From the NCBI GenBank assembly GCA_045642085.1, contig JAZUIF010000052.1:16173-80172 (forward strand): a DNA stretch of 64,000 nucleotides. Direction: 5' to 3'. A program made the translations under genes and the position numbers. This document shows positions 50,615 through 60,701 of this stretch, in pieces (positions within the stretch are counted from its first letter, which is position 1; every line of letters starts with the position of its first letter). The notes below the pieces were generated by a model. It saw nothing but the letters and a program-made list of their open reading frames with translations, was not told where the DNA came from and did no database searches. The DNA comes from UBA1723 sp045642085. Lineage in GTDB: Bacteria > Bacteroidota > Bacteroidia > Bacteroidales > Paludibacteraceae.

Positions 50615-50860
50615 GACTTCCAAACATTTTCTAATCTTCTCATACGCCTCGTTGATCTTAGCCATCATTTCCTCGCATTCCTGAATCCTACCGGCATTCT
50701 TCGGCAAATCAGGATGGTGCTCCAACGCAAGAGCATGATAGGCTTTCTTGTTCTCCTCTTCAGAAGCGGAATTATCCAAACCTAAGATGGCATAATATGG
50801 ATTAAGGTATGCGACGGTACGCTCTCCCGTCGACGTGCTATCTTTACGCTCATCCTTGAA
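50615..50860 (-). pseudogene. J-domain remnant fused in frame to copy 2
   Basis: The minus strand reads FKDERKDSTSTGERTVAYLN, then a complete J domain with HHPDLPKN ending EKIRK. The usual stop codon after KIR(N/D) is replaced by Cys, so the frame continues into copy 2. The N-terminal 80% of the gene is missing. The remnant begins within about ten bases of the upstream T9SS gene's stop codon. Confidence 0.7.
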
Positions 50861-50868
50861 ACCTGAAA

Positions 50869-53800
50869 CTATTCTCTAATCAGAGTAAAATGTCCGAAAT
50901 ATGTTTTGTCGATAGCATCTACGTTCAAGTCGTACCAATAGTCGGAAGTAGGCATGTTTTTGCCATTGTATGTGCCATCCCAACCTTCTTCGTCCGCTGA
51001 TGTTAGTGTCGCAATTTTTTTACCCCAACGGTCGTAGATGTTCATTGTGGTGCCGGGATAGACTATCACCGCATCAGGTATTCTGAATGTGGCATCCTTA
51101 CCACCTGAATTTGGCTTGATAAAGCTTTGAATCTCAAAAGGTGGTTCGACAATGAAGAAAGAGGTGTCTGTTGTGCATCCTGCCATATCTATGATGCGCA
51201 ATGTATGTGATCCAAATCCTACATGTCTCTTCTCATTATCCGCCACATCAATGGAATTGGCTTTCCCGTCGACTATAAATTTATAGTCGCCAGCAGTCTC
51301 CATATTGATCATTACGTCGTCCAGACCGATAGAATCCACTGATGCAAGTTTTGGAGTAGCTCCGACCATCAATGTGAAATCTTTCTCAAGCACACACTTC
51401 CCTCGATAAGCAGTCACAGTGTATTTGTTCTCTACTCCGTTTGGTATGACGGTGATTATCGGCGATTTAGAATCGGTGTGTTTCCATTCATATCTCTCGG
51501 CTTCCAAACTGCTGGCGTCGATTTGTGTGCTATCGCCTTCACACATTATGCTACCAGCTTCGATATTGCCATTCATCTGTGGATGCACATTCACTTTTAT
51601 TGTTTTTGTCTGTGGCTCACAGTCTCCATTTTTCACCAATACAGAGAAACTTTTTGAATAGAATGGTGCTACAGTTGCTGAGGCTCCATTGTTGAAAGAC
51701 TGAAGGTCATTGTCTGGTGCCCAGATATACGATACTTTATCGCTCAATGGAGATATTCCTATTTCTATGTCTACTTCATCCTTTTCGCATATTGTGTCTG
51801 CTGATTGAGATGTAGTGATAGTTAATGGAGAATAAATATCTGGCTGACTTGTTGAGACGACACCGTCAGCAGGACAACCGTCGCAGACTAGCTCATAAGT
51901 ATAGTCGCCTATGTGGTTTGTAGAGACGTTGTCGATTCTTAGTGTTTGAGTCTCCTTAGCTATTTCAGTGCCATCTCTTTTCCATACAATCTTACATCCG
52001 TCAACATTGCTGATCTCAGCAGCGATATATCCGCCGTAACAGCTACTCCATTTGGATGTCGTAATATTAGGTTGGATAGTCATTACAGTCACGATAAATG
52101 AGAAGAATGTCTCACAATCGTTTTCGTAGGTGATGGTATAGGTACCGGCTCCTTCAATATTAAAATTAGCGATGTCGCCAACGAAGGAGTATGTGCCTAA
52201 AGTATTATTGTCTTTTTTGACTGTAAAATCTGATGAGGTATGTTCAATAGTTGCCTCTACTGACACGTTTCCTCCACAACTGCTGAATTCAACGTTTGCC
52301 AATGTATTGGATTCTCTTACTTTGTCGCCTTCAGTAAACTTGATTTTTCCTGACACTTTTCCTGTGCCGACAGTGACTTGCCAAGTTTTGTTAGCAGAAC
52401 AGACTCCTGCAATAACAGAGCATTTAATGTCAATGTCGTTCATGTCCATCATTACATCGACGACAGGCGAAGTTGCGTTTTTAAGAGTATTAGTTATATT
52501 ACTTGTCCATTGTATTGAGCTCACACTTGTACCAAGGCTTTCCATTGCCACTTTACCTTCTGAGCCTGGGCAGAGATGATTGTCACCGTTCAAATTAATG
52601 CCAAGGGAATCAACCGTGATATTCACCGACGACAGTTCACTCCAACATTTTTCCCCATTTACTATTTCATACTGTTTAAGATAGAGTGGGTGAGTACCTT
52701 TAGTAGTGAAACGGACGGAGGTTGTCAATTCATTTCTATTTTCATCGTACCACTGCAGGTTGGTCTTTGTGCTAAGTTCCGATAGTTGGATAACGTCATT
52801 GTCGTTGAGGCAGATAGCTGCAGTGTTCGCTGATGGAGCAACTGGCTGGCTGACTGTAATTGTCAGAGGAATAATAGCACTCGACAGATTGCGTGATATT
52901 TCTGTTTGCTGGATATAGATTGTCTGTGTCCCCACGCTGGAAACATCAAACGTATAATCAAAATGAGTCACTCCTGGAGCAAGTGTTTTAGCTCCACTCA
53001 TATCAGGATTCTTGCTGACGCTAAGTGTATAGTTCGACTTGTTGTCAGTGTTGTTTTCGAGAGTTATGTTAGCGTCAAAACCGTCTGCGGCACGAGGGTC
53101 GTTAAGACAGAAGTCGATGCCATTAACTGTTGGCGACGGACATTGGAAAAGGTCTGCCTGTACTTGCCAATTTGCTGATTTTGAGCAAGTACCATCTGTC
53201 ACGACCGCAGTCAGAAGATTATTACGTACACCCATCTTAATCTCAACCTCATTTTTGTTGGCATCGCCTAAGATGGAGTTTTCTACGCTTGTGCTCCAAG
53301 AGATAGTTTGGTTTCCACTTCCTTTAATTCCTAGTTCTACCTTGCCGGTCTGGCCGGGCAACAATGTGTTGACACCAGAGATTTTCACATCAAGAGAGTC
53401 GACATGTATTGTGGCAGTAGCCGGTTTGCTGAGACACTGCTCTCCATTTATCGTCTCAATCTTTTGTGCACTGACGGTGATATCACCACGCTTTTTGACT
53501 GGCACATTTGTTGAGAGGGTATTGTCGTTCGCATCTTTCCATATTAAGTTTGATTCATTGCTGATAGAGGAAAGAGGAATGCTTTGTTCGTCGTTGGCAC
53601 AGACGTTCAAATTTTTAAGCACTGGGGCATCAGGTTGTTTTACAACAACATCAAATGGTACGATTTCACTGAATGACACAGGGTCATTTAGTTCTAGCCT
53701 TTCTATTTTTTGCTGACGGACATAGAATGTTTTAGTAGAAGGCTTGGACACATCGAAAGTGTAATCGAAGTGTGTTTGTCCGATTTCTAGAACCACAGAG

Positions 53801-54954
53801 TCTCTCATATCAGCGTTCTCGCTGAATTCCAACTTGTAAGGAGCTTCATTGGCAGTCCCCGACAAATTTATTTGGGCATTAAATCCGTCAGATGCGTGAG
53901 AGTCGCCGACGCAGAATTCCAAATCCTCAACAGTAGGTTTTGGTGTGACAATCATCATCAAAGTTATGGAAACTTTTTCTGATACTCCCCCGCATCCACA
54001 ATCTTTTTCCACTGTGATTTTGGAAATCTCTGTCTTATCTGGAACGTCTGGAATGTAGTTTTCAAAATCATCAATGATGTTACCAACGTTGTCTCTCCAA
54101 ATTAAGTCGCAGTATTTATTGTCGTATAATTCAACGCCATACTGACTTTTGACCTGCTCTAAAACGGTATTTGTGTATCTGCCATTTTTGATGTCTTCGG
54201 ATTGGTAAACGATAATTCGCATTACGGCAGGAAGATTGAGAGTAAGAGGTCCGTTGCCAAGCACATGAAGTGTCATGCTTGCCATATCACTTTTGCAACC
54301 GTTTTCCCATAATTGTAGATAATAGGTGTGGTCACCTTCTCCTAGCGACGTTAGTTTTACTATTGCACTAAGTCCCGATTCTGCAACTCCACCTTCACCA
54401 TACCAATGGTATTTGTTCGAAGAATGAGTCATGACATAAGTTCTGATAGAAGATGGCATATCGTTACTGCAATAGGGGGCAAATTCAGGTAGCGTGGCCT
54501 CAAGATGGACTGCTTCCACGGTTATGTTTTCCACGATGCTTGGAAAACTCCTGTCTGAAGGAGTTATTCTTACATAGTAGGACTTGTTGCGACTTGGATC
54601 ATTGTTTGGGTTGATATCTGACCTGTTTACGGTGTATCTGATATCCCTGGGAAGAGTATTGGTGTATGTTGCCAGTGCTCTACCTGTGTTTCCAGCCAAG
54701 GCATCTGCCTCGTTAGCATAAATCTCAGCGTCGATATTTCCAATTCGCTGGGATGCCTCGTTGAATGCGGCTATACGAATATCTTGCGACAGCTCCTCAT
54801 CGCAAAGGTAGTAGTTGCCGTTAGCCCTTTGATTAGGTGTATTGATGTAGACATTGAATATTGGGTCAGTAAGACTCTGAGCCAACATAATAGTCATGCT
54901 GGCTAACATTATCAAAGATAGAATGTATTTTGCTATTTTCTGACCGAATCTCAT
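50869..54954 (-). CDS. T9SS type B sorting-domain protein (very large, secreted)
   Basis: A 1361-residue protein from ATG 54954. The signal peptide ends near 26 (TIMLAQS). The body is beta-rich with Ig-like/PKD-like repeats: two long units each begin with a variant of FCxGDxxAxDGFxAxI. The C-terminal 85 residues (RIPDAVIVYPGTTMNIYDRWGKKIATLTS..., ending YFGHFTLIRE) are a gliding-motility-type (CHU_C, type B) sorting domain that targets export through the type IX system. It is probably a surface or secreted structural protein. It starts 4 bases before the end of the preceding gene's territory, so the two are cotranscribed. Confidence 0.85.
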   Translation of the reverse strand: MRFGQKIAKYILSLIMLASMTIMLAQSLTDPIFNVYINTPNQRANGNYYLCDEELSQDIRIAAFNEASQRIGNIDAEIYANEADALAGNTGRALATYTNTLPRDIRYTVNRSDINPNNDPSRNKSYYVRITPSDRSFPSIVENITVEAVHLEATLPEFAPYCSNDMPSSIRTYVMTHSSNKYHWYGEGGVAESGLSAIVKLTSLGEGDHTYYLQLWENGCKSDMASMTLHVLGNGPLTLNLPAVMRIIVYQSEDIKNGRYTNTVLEQVKSQYGVELYDNKYCDLIWRDNVGNIIDDFENYIPDVPDKTEISKITVEKDCGCGGVSEKVSITLMMIVTPKPTVEDLEFCVGDSHASDGFNAQINLSGTANEAPYKLEFSENADMRDSVVLEIGQTHFDYTFDVSKPSTKTFYVRQQKIERLELNDPVSFSEIVPFDVVVKQPDAPVLKNLNVCANDEQSIPLSSISNESNLIWKDANDNTLSTNVPVKKRGDITVSAQKIETINGEQCLSKPATATIHVDSLDVKISGVNTLLPGQTGKVELGIKGSGNQTISWSTSVENSILGDANKNEVEIKMGVRNNLLTAVVTDGTCSKSANWQVQADLFQCPSPTVNGIDFCLNDPRAADGFDANITLENNTDNKSNYTLSVSKNPDMSGAKTLAPGVTHFDYTFDVSSVGTQTIYIQQTEISRNLSSAIIPLTITVSQPVAPSANTAAICLNDNDVIQLSELSTKTNLQWYDENRNELTTSVRFTTKGTHPLYLKQYEIVNGEKCWSELSSVNITVDSLGINLNGDNHLCPGSEGKVAMESLGTSVSSIQWTSNITNTLKNATSPVVDVMMDMNDIDIKCSVIAGVCSANKTWQVTVGTGKVSGKIKFTEGDKVRESNTLANVEFSSCGGNVSVEATIEHTSSDFTVKKDNNTLGTYSFVGDIANFNIEGAGTYTITYENDCETFFSFIVTVMTIQPNITTSKWSSCYGGYIAAEISNVDGCKIVWKRDGTEIAKETQTLRIDNVSTNHIGDYTYELVCDGCPADGVVSTSQPDIYSPLTITTSQSADTICEKDEVDIEIGISPLSDKVSYIWAPDNDLQSFNNGASATVAPFYSKSFSVLVKNGDCEPQTKTIKVNVHPQMNGNIEAGSIMCEGDSTQIDASSLEAERYEWKHTDSKSPIITVIPNGVENKYTVTAYRGKCVLEKDFTLMVGATPKLASVDSIGLDDVMINMETAGDYKFIVDGKANSIDVADNEKRHVGFGSHTLRIIDMAGCTTDTSFFIVEPPFEIQSFIKPNSGGKDATFRIPDAVIVYPGTTMNIYDRWGKKIATLTSADEEGWDGTYNGKNMPTSDYWYDLNVDAIDKTYFGHFTLIRE

Positions 54955-54958
54955 TTGC

Positions 54959-55396
54959 TTATTTGATTGGAGCAACCGATTCTACAATGAAGTAAACCTC
55001 CTCTTTGCCAAAAGCCAATGGGTTGGCATACGACTTTGTCTTGCCGATGAATGTGAGTTTTGTCCCTGCTGTAAGTCCCTCAATTTCAGCTTTTCTCGAT
55101 TCTTCTATCAAGAATACCTCTCCATAGTATTCACCGTTTAGAGTGCTTAGCTCGCTCTCTTTGCCATCTATACGTTTGCATTGGAAAATGCAGTAACCCT
55201 CTTTCATGAATGGTGGTATACGGTAGAATTTAGGCAAACCAAGCTTATAAAACTCCGCCTCAATCTGAACGGGTTTCTCTGAGTAGTTTTTAGCATAAAC
55301 TGGATTCATTACTCTTGTGAACGACTCTGTCGCCACTTCTGCGTTTGCTGTAAGTCCTGCCAAAATTATGGCAAATATTGTAGTTAGTCTCTTCAT
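54959..55396 (-). CDS. Hypothetical secreted protein, partner of the type B sorting protein
   Basis: A 145-residue protein with a signal peptide (1-19, TANAE). The mature part is beta-rich, with no recognised motif. Its stop is 4 bases before the start of the large sorting-domain gene on the same strand, so the pair likely forms one transcript. Partner role is inferred only from position. Confidence 0.6.
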   Translation of the reverse strand: MKRLTTIFAIILAGLTANAEVATESFTRVMNPVYAKNYSEKPVQIEAEFYKLGLPKFYRIPPFMKEGYCIFQCKRIDGKESELSTLNGEYYGEVFLIEESRKAEIEGLTAGTKLTFIGKTKSYANPLAFGKEEVYFIVESVAPIK

Positions 55397-55522
55397 ATTG
55401 CCCTATTATTTATGTTATTAATGTGTTTGATAAACGCATGTTTGCGTGTTTTGGATTGAGACTCATCTGTCGTCTCTACGTGCGTTATGTGTGTAAAAAT
55501 ACTAAAAAACAACTAACCAACA

Positions 55523-57691
55523 TTATTCTTTGATGAATTTTGTGTGATATTTGTTGTTTTCTGTGATTGTTTCGATAGTATAAATACCTTTTGGCAAATC
55601 TTTTAGGTCTATTATTCTCTTATTTGAATCGCTTTTTTGCGAATAGATTGGAATAAAAGTCGCTCCTAGAGAGTAAACTTTTATATTCTTGATCTCTTCT
55701 GTTGCGACGATTTGGAGAGTCTCTTTTGCTGGATTTGGATAGATGGAGATATCGCCATTGCCGATGATATTTCTAACACCATCATCCTCGCTATTATATT
55801 CTCTCACTACTGCGCTTATAAGAAGGCTGCCAACGCTGTTGTTGAAAGGATGGTGGTCCCAGATATCCCAAGTTCCGTCCATTTTGAAATAGGCAGTTTT
55901 GGTATCTGATACGGTGGTAAGAAGTGCAAAATCATAAGTTTCATAATCTGTAAGGAAAGAGACGAAAAAGGTCTTGCCAACTTTCACCACAGAATCTAGT
56001 TTTATATAATTTTCTTTGTACGACCAGTTGCTTATTTTAGTATCGATTGTGGTGCCGATTGCCGACTGGTATTCTTTAGCAGTGATTTTCACAACTGATT
56101 CATAAACAAGAGAATCTGGTGTCTCTTCCCCTGTGTAAATTCTTAAATATACTGGTTTCTTGCTGCTGAATTGTCCTAAGATTGGAATGAATGATACGCC
56201 ATGGATTTCTGTTGCTGAATACTCTGAGGTGAATTTCTCAGCAAACTCTTCCAAGCCGAGTTTGTTTGTGCCTGACGCATAACCGTATCCATTTTTGTAA
56301 AGCTCATCCAACTCTGAAAAAGAATCGTAGTTTTTCAGCTGATAGCATCGTTTTTCGTAACTCTCTTTGCCTTTTGTTTTGATACGGCCCGACAACGATG
56401 AGTCGATCACCGACATTAAGGACGTCGGAGTTGATAAAGAATTATCCCAAACGCTGTTGAGACGCCAGAATTTGTCATTGCCTCTTTGGCTGCAGAAAGA
56501 AGTTCCGCCCGACAAAGCTCCGATAATTAGACCTTCGGCATCGTAAAGAGGAGATCCCGACGATCCGTCTTCCGTGATTCCCACATGCCAATTTTTGATA
56601 AGCCAGTGAGAGTCTTCCTCAAGTCCTTCGACTGGAAATGATATAGGTGATGGATTGTCGTCGCTGATACTTATCTTCATAATATTACCATTGGGATAGT
56701 GCAAGCAAGAGACTGGACCTTGTGGCTCCGAAGCAATGTTCCATCCGCTTTCATAGGTCATATAGTCGACAGGCGGACGATGGGAAAGTTGAAGTAGTGC
56801 CATATCTTTTCCTGGATGAGCACTTGCCACTTGGCTTCCAGAAATCGATTTTTCGTAGCTGCCTACAATCTGTGATTCGCAAATTGGAGTGTTATATCCA
56901 AAGTAGAAAACGCATTTTTTTGCCAAAGTGGAATCAAAAGTATAGGAACTGTTACGCATACAATGTGCCGATGTCAATACAAATGATTTTGAGTTGTTAC
57001 CGTTTGTCGCGATGAGAGATCCGCTGCAGTAGCGGATTCCATTGATTATGATGAGGCATGTTGATCTGCTTTGATCTTCTAAGCCGTTGATTTGGCAAAT
57101 AGCGTTTGTTTCGCACATTTGAGATTTGCCTATTGATGGCAACAACCTCAATGCGTCAAATCCAGTGTTGACTGCTGATATTGTGGCGGAAAAGGAGTCG
57201 GCAGATGCGGCAGGAATCTCACATTGTATCAAGATGCTGTCGCCAGAGACGGGAGTCGTCGCAAACACATCCCCTACAAAAGATTCGTTGGTGTATGCAC
57301 CGTATATTTCTCCGCAGTCAGGACGAGACAGAAACATTTTCGCCTTGTTTGGAAGATGGATATTGTTGAAAATCAAGTTGATTGATTTTGCGTTCTGACT
57401 ATTAATAAGCAGACGGTATATGATTTTGTCGTCTACGATCCTAGACGTTGCCTCTTTGATGATGTCGATGTCTACATCATTCGGATAGGCAAACTGATTA
57501 GATTCAATCTCAGTAGTGGTGTCGGGATTGACAGTTATGCAAGGAATGAGATCCGCATGACGTAGAGAACTTGACTGCATTGTTGTCGGCAGACCACCAA
57601 AACTGATTTGCGCGTGTGACGTAAGACAAATCAAAGATATGAGAACGGCAAAAAATAATCTGAATTTCACTTTAAAATCATTTTTTTGCAA
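55523..57691 (-). CDS. Trypsin-like (S1) serine protease with T9SS type A sorting domain
   Basis: A 722-residue protein. The start is TTG at 57691, or GTG at 57670; the signal peptide ends SLICLTSHA. The catalytic triad is His in LTSAHCMRN (near 243), Asp in KDMALLQL (near 295) and Ser in GSSGSPLY (near 378). CSGSLIA and ALSGG fit the S1/lysyl-endopeptidase-like fold. The C-terminus (ISIYPNPAKETLQIVAT, ending YHTKFIKE) is a type A T9SS sorting domain, so the protein is exported and probably processed at the surface. Substrate specificity cannot be read reliably. Confidence 0.85.
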   Translation of the reverse strand: MQKNDFKVKFRLFFAVLISLICLTSHAQISFGGLPTTMQSSSLRHADLIPCITVNPDTTTEIESNQFAYPNDVDIDIIKEATSRIVDDKIIYRLLINSQNAKSINLIFNNIHLPNKAKMFLSRPDCGEIYGAYTNESFVGDVFATTPVSGDSILIQCEIPAASADSFSATISAVNTGFDALRLLPSIGKSQMCETNAICQINGLEDQSRSTCLIIINGIRYCSGSLIATNGNNSKSFVLTSAHCMRNSSYTFDSTLAKKCVFYFGYNTPICESQIVGSYEKSISGSQVASAHPGKDMALLQLSHRPPVDYMTYESGWNIASEPQGPVSCLHYPNGNIMKISISDDNPSPISFPVEGLEEDSHWLIKNWHVGITEDGSSGSPLYDAEGLIIGALSGGTSFCSQRGNDKFWRLNSVWDNSLSTPTSLMSVIDSSLSGRIKTKGKESYEKRCYQLKNYDSFSELDELYKNGYGYASGTNKLGLEEFAEKFTSEYSATEIHGVSFIPILGQFSSKKPVYLRIYTGEETPDSLVYESVVKITAKEYQSAIGTTIDTKISNWSYKENYIKLDSVVKVGKTFFVSFLTDYETYDFALLTTVSDTKTAYFKMDGTWDIWDHHPFNNSVGSLLISAVVREYNSEDDGVRNIIGNGDISIYPNPAKETLQIVATEEIKNIKVYSLGATFIPIYSQKSDSNKRIIDLKDLPKGIYTIETITENNKYHTKFIKE

Positions 57692-57764
57692 AGATAATTT
57701 GAAAAGATGGAATTCTCACTTTACAATTACGAATAACGAATTATGATTTACGGATTGAATTTGC

Positions 57765-57772
57765 TATTTTTG
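57765..57772 (+). promoter_or_regulatory. -7 box of the rhomboid operon
   Basis: TATTTTTG, 22 bases before the ATG at 57795. Confidence 0.5.
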
Positions 57773-57794
57773 CGAAAATTTAAGGACGTCCAAT

Positions 57795-58589
57795 ATGAAT
57801 GAACGAAATTTTTTCAACGATCCGTCTGTGGCGGTGACGCGAAATTTATTGATTATAAACTTTTTGATTGCGCTTTCTGCGACTGTTTCGCATAAGGTGC
57901 AGCCAAGTTTTGATTGGTATTCCTATCTTTCTCTGCATTTTTGGAAAAGTTCTGCTTTTCATCCGGCACAGCTCTTCACGTATATGTTTTTGCATTCGTT
58001 GGATTGGACACATGTCCTATTCAATATGTTTTCGCTATTTATGTTTGGACGTTTGCTTGAGCAGGTGTTAGGAGCAAAGAAATTTTTGACCTACTATGTC
58101 TTTTGTGGAATTGGTGCGGCGATTGTTCAGGAGGTCACTTGGACGATTGATTTCTGGCCGATGCTTCAGCAGTTGAGTACCATAACGAATGAGATAACCA
58201 ATATGGCTGCGGAAGGTGTTTTGCAAACATCTGATTATAGAGTGGATGGAATCGTAATGCGTTCGTTGGAACAATGGAATGATTATTCTGATTCTATTCT
58301 AAGCAGACCTACTACTGTGGGAGCTTCAGGAGCGGTGTTTGGAATCTTGTTGGCGTTCGGAATGATATTCCCGAATATGTCAATGTTCATCATGTTTATT
58401 CCGGTCCCTGTGAAAGCCAAATATGTAGTGATAGGATACGCTGTGTTGGAGTTGTTTATGGGAGTTCACGGAGTAGCCTCAGGAGTCGCTCATTTTGCTC
58501 ATTTGGGCGGAATGTTGTTCGGAGTCCTATTGATCCTTTATTGGAGAAAAAGGGGAGACTTAGACAACAGATATGGCGGATTAATGTAA
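57795..58589 (+). CDS. Rhomboid intramembrane serine protease 1
   Basis: A 264-residue, roughly six-helix membrane protein. The catalytic Ser178 is in GASGAVFG and His236 is in AHLGG. HxxFNMFSLFMFGRLLE near 73-90 supplies the oxyanion region. An insert of about 55 residues lies between helices 3 and 4 (120-172). Rhomboids cut substrates within the membrane. It is the first gene of a three-gene operon, with 12 bases to the next start. Confidence 0.92.
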   Translation: MNERNFFNDPSVAVTRNLLIINFLIALSATVSHKVQPSFDWYSYLSLHFWKSSAFHPAQLFTYMFLHSLDWTHVLFNMFSLFMFGRLLEQVLGAKKFLTYYVFCGIGAAIVQEVTWTIDFWPMLQQLSTITNEITNMAAEGVLQTSDYRVDGIVMRSLEQWNDYSDSILSRPTTVGASGAVFGILLAFGMIFPNMSMFIMFIPVPVKAKYVVIGYAVLELFMGVHGVASGVAHFAHLGGMLFGVLLILYWRKRGDLDNRYGGLM

Positions 58590-58601
58590 TCTAGACTCGT
58601 T

Positions 58602-59441
58602 GTGGCAGGCGATTTCGATGATATAAAAATTATGCTCCGACGAGGAGACTCGCTCACATGGCTGATAGCAATCAACTGTGTCGCGTTCGTCGGAGTGTGT
58701 GCGGTATCAGCCATCGCAAGTTTTGCGTCGATAGATGTCAGCTGGTTGTATGATTGGTCTTTTCTATCGTCGTCGGTCTGGCATCTCATCACACATCCAT
58801 GGCAGATTATCACGTATGCGTTTTTGCATGGGGATTTCATACACTTTATAATAAATGTGCTGCTGCTTGCGATGGCAGGCAGGCTCTTTAAGGAATTTTT
58901 CACCGCCAGAGATCTTTTAGGAGTCTATATTCTGTCGGCTTTAGTGGGAGGAGCATGTTTTGTCATAGCTTGTGAGCTGATGAATGCCCACGGAATATTG
59001 TCGGGCTGTTCAGCTCCCGTGATGGCATTGATTGTAGCACCTGCAGTCTACTCTCCCAACTATGAGATCTATCTTACTTTGATTGGAAGAGTGAAACTCA
59101 AGTGGGTTGCACTGGTGTATGTTTTGATTACATTATTGAATATGCTTAGCGTCAACTGGGCAGGGCAGTTCGCCCATCTTGGAGGTATTGCCACAGGAGC
59201 ATTGTTCGCTAGCCTATTAAAAAGCAAAAGGATAAACGTCACAGCATGGATTTGGAGAGTCGTCGACAAGATCACGAAGAAGAAGCAGCCGAGATTTAAG
59301 GTTGCATACCAGAATCCAGATTTCCGTATTAAGACGGAGAAGGAATTGCTTGACGACATTTTAGATAAGATAAAAATCAGTGGATATGATTCATTGTCAG
59401 CAACAGAAAGAGAATTCTTGCGGAAAATGGCAGAAAACTAA
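58602..59441 (+). CDS. Rhomboid intramembrane serine protease 2 (variant active-site motif)
   Basis: A 279-residue protein starting with GTG at 58602. Six membrane helices are visible. The Ser137 motif is GCSA rather than GxSG, and the His192 motif is AHLGG. HFIINVLLLAMAGRLFKEFF near 81-100 fits the family. A cytoplasmic C-terminal extension (about 210-279) is Lys-rich. The stop is one base before the next ATG. The second rhomboid in such pairs probably works with the first, but activity of the GCSA form is uncertain. Confidence 0.88.
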   Translation: MAGDFDDIKIMLRRGDSLTWLIAINCVAFVGVCAVSAIASFASIDVSWLYDWSFLSSSVWHLITHPWQIITYAFLHGDFIHFIINVLLLAMAGRLFKEFFTARDLLGVYILSALVGGACFVIACELMNAHGILSGCSAPVMALIVAPAVYSPNYEIYLTLIGRVKLKWVALVYVLITLLNMLSVNWAGQFAHLGGIATGALFASLLKSKRINVTAWIWRVVDKITKKKQPRFKVAYQNPDFRIKTEKELLDDILDKIKISGYDSLSATEREFLRKMAEN

Positions 59442-59442
59442 A

Positions 59443-60522
59443 ATGTTTTTTTCCACTATCAGAGGTGTATTGCTTCTTGTGCCGACGTTGTTCATCCTCA
59501 TCGCGATGATGGGAGCGTGGGGATGTCGATTCGTCGCACCGTCTGATTTCATGCCGATTGCATATTTGGGATTAGGATTTCCGGTCACTCTTATTGTATA
59601 TCTGATATGGATTGTTGTCCTCCTAATATTTGGTGCGTGGAAACATCTGATGCTGCTTTTGCCCACTTTATTATGTGGACCTATAATGCTTGACACTTTT
59701 CCGATTAACTTCACGTCTCCTAAGGTGGATCCGAATGCAAAGACATTTAGCTTATTGACGTATAATGTGGGTGCGTTCAAATATGAGGAAGGTGCGACGA
59801 CGGGAATAGCTAAGCTTATTATGGATGGAGATTACGACGTCGTCTGTATGCAGGAGTATATCATCTTTAGGGCGGAGGAGAATGTGGAGTTCAAAAAAGT
59901 GTTGGCAAAATATCCGTACAGCACTGTTGGAGATATGTCTGTGGATAGCCACAACCGTGTGGTCACGTTGTCCAAGCATAAGATTGTGAAGAGTGGGGTG
60001 GCGAGCAAAGGTCAGGGCAACAACAGAGCCATCTTTTCCGACGTCGCATTGGGAAATGATACAATACGAGTGATAAACGCGCATTTGACAAGCAACCATA
60101 TCTCATTTGAGGACAAGCAGGAGATCGACAGTATACGTCATGGTCAGAAGGTCAATCAGGTCAAGAATAAAATCCATACCCTTGAAAGGAAAATGTCTGA
60201 CAACTATGTGCTAAGAGAGCGAATGGCGAATGATATCGACAGCGTGCTTGCCATCACAAAACATAAAGTGATTGTTTGTGGCGACTTTAACGATGTGCCA
60301 GTGTCGTATGTATATCACAAGATCAAAGGAGAGAGATTTAGTGTGGCAAATGAAGAAATGGGATGGGGATACGACTATACATTCCGTGAAGCTCCATTCT
60401 TTTTCTGCATAGATCATATTTTATATCAGACGGATGGATTTGATTGTTTGAATTATGAAAGTGGAGATGTGGAGTATTCCGACCATTATCCAAGCACGGT
60501 GCAATTTTCTATCAAACAGTAA
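59443..60522 (+). CDS. Membrane-anchored endonuclease/exonuclease/phosphatase-family protein
   Basis: A 359-residue protein from ATG 59443; the frame extends further upstream but overlaps the rhomboid. Three N-terminal helices (about 5-100) precede an EEP domain. LLTYNVGAF near 107 is motif I. CMQEYIIF near 138 contains the metal-binding Glu. VCGDFNDVP near 282 and SDHYPS near 350 contain the Asp and the catalytic His. The domain cleaves phosphodiester bonds in nucleic acids or phosphoinositide-like lipids. It shares one transcript with the two rhomboids. The substrate is unknown. Confidence 0.88.
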   Translation: MFFSTIRGVLLLVPTLFILIAMMGAWGCRFVAPSDFMPIAYLGLGFPVTLIVYLIWIVVLLIFGAWKHLMLLLPTLLCGPIMLDTFPINFTSPKVDPNAKTFSLLTYNVGAFKYEEGATTGIAKLIMDGDYDVVCMQEYIIFRAEENVEFKKVLAKYPYSTVGDMSVDSHNRVVTLSKHKIVKSGVASKGQGNNRAIFSDVALGNDTIRVINAHLTSNHISFEDKQEIDSIRHGQKVNQVKNKIHTLERKMSDNYVLRERMANDIDSVLAITKHKVIVCGDFNDVPVSYVYHKIKGERFSVANEEMGWGYDYTFREAPFFFCIDHILYQTDGFDCLNYESGDVEYSDHYPSTVQFSIKQ

Positions 60523-60621
60523 GATATAAAGAATTTTTCAAAAAATCTCTCATTTCGTTTGGAGAGAATGTAAATAAAGTATACTTTTGCATCGCAATTC
60601 GGAAAACAACGGTTGCTGAAT
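60523..60621. other. tRNA operon leader
   Basis: Contains the tRNA promoter at 60558-60589 and no gene. Confidence 0.5.
60558..60589 (+). promoter_or_regulatory. Promoter of the tRNA cluster
   Basis: TTTG at 60558-60561, a 20-base spacer and TACTTTTG at 60582-60589. This is the best consensus match in the window, 32 bases before tRNA-Phe. Confidence 0.65.
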
Positions 60622-60694
60622 GGTGCCATAGCTCAGTTGGTAGAGCAAAGGACTGAAAATCCTTGTGTCCCCGGTTCGATTCCTGGTGGTACCA
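60622..60694 (+). tRNA. tRNA-Phe (GAA)
   Basis: Cloverleaf of 73 bases. The acceptor GGTGCCA pairs with TGGTACC, the anticodon loop is CTGAAAA with GAA, and the T loop is TTCGATT. The 3' CCA is not encoded. Its T stem has one mismatch (position 51/63), which is tolerable. Confidence 0.92.
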
Positions 60695-60701
60695 CTTCAA
60701 T

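Noticed and set aside
55523..57691. The S1 protease as the pilin-processing enzyme
   Set aside because: It has a trypsin-like triad but no evidence of Arg specificity or link to the fimbrial locus 30 kb away.
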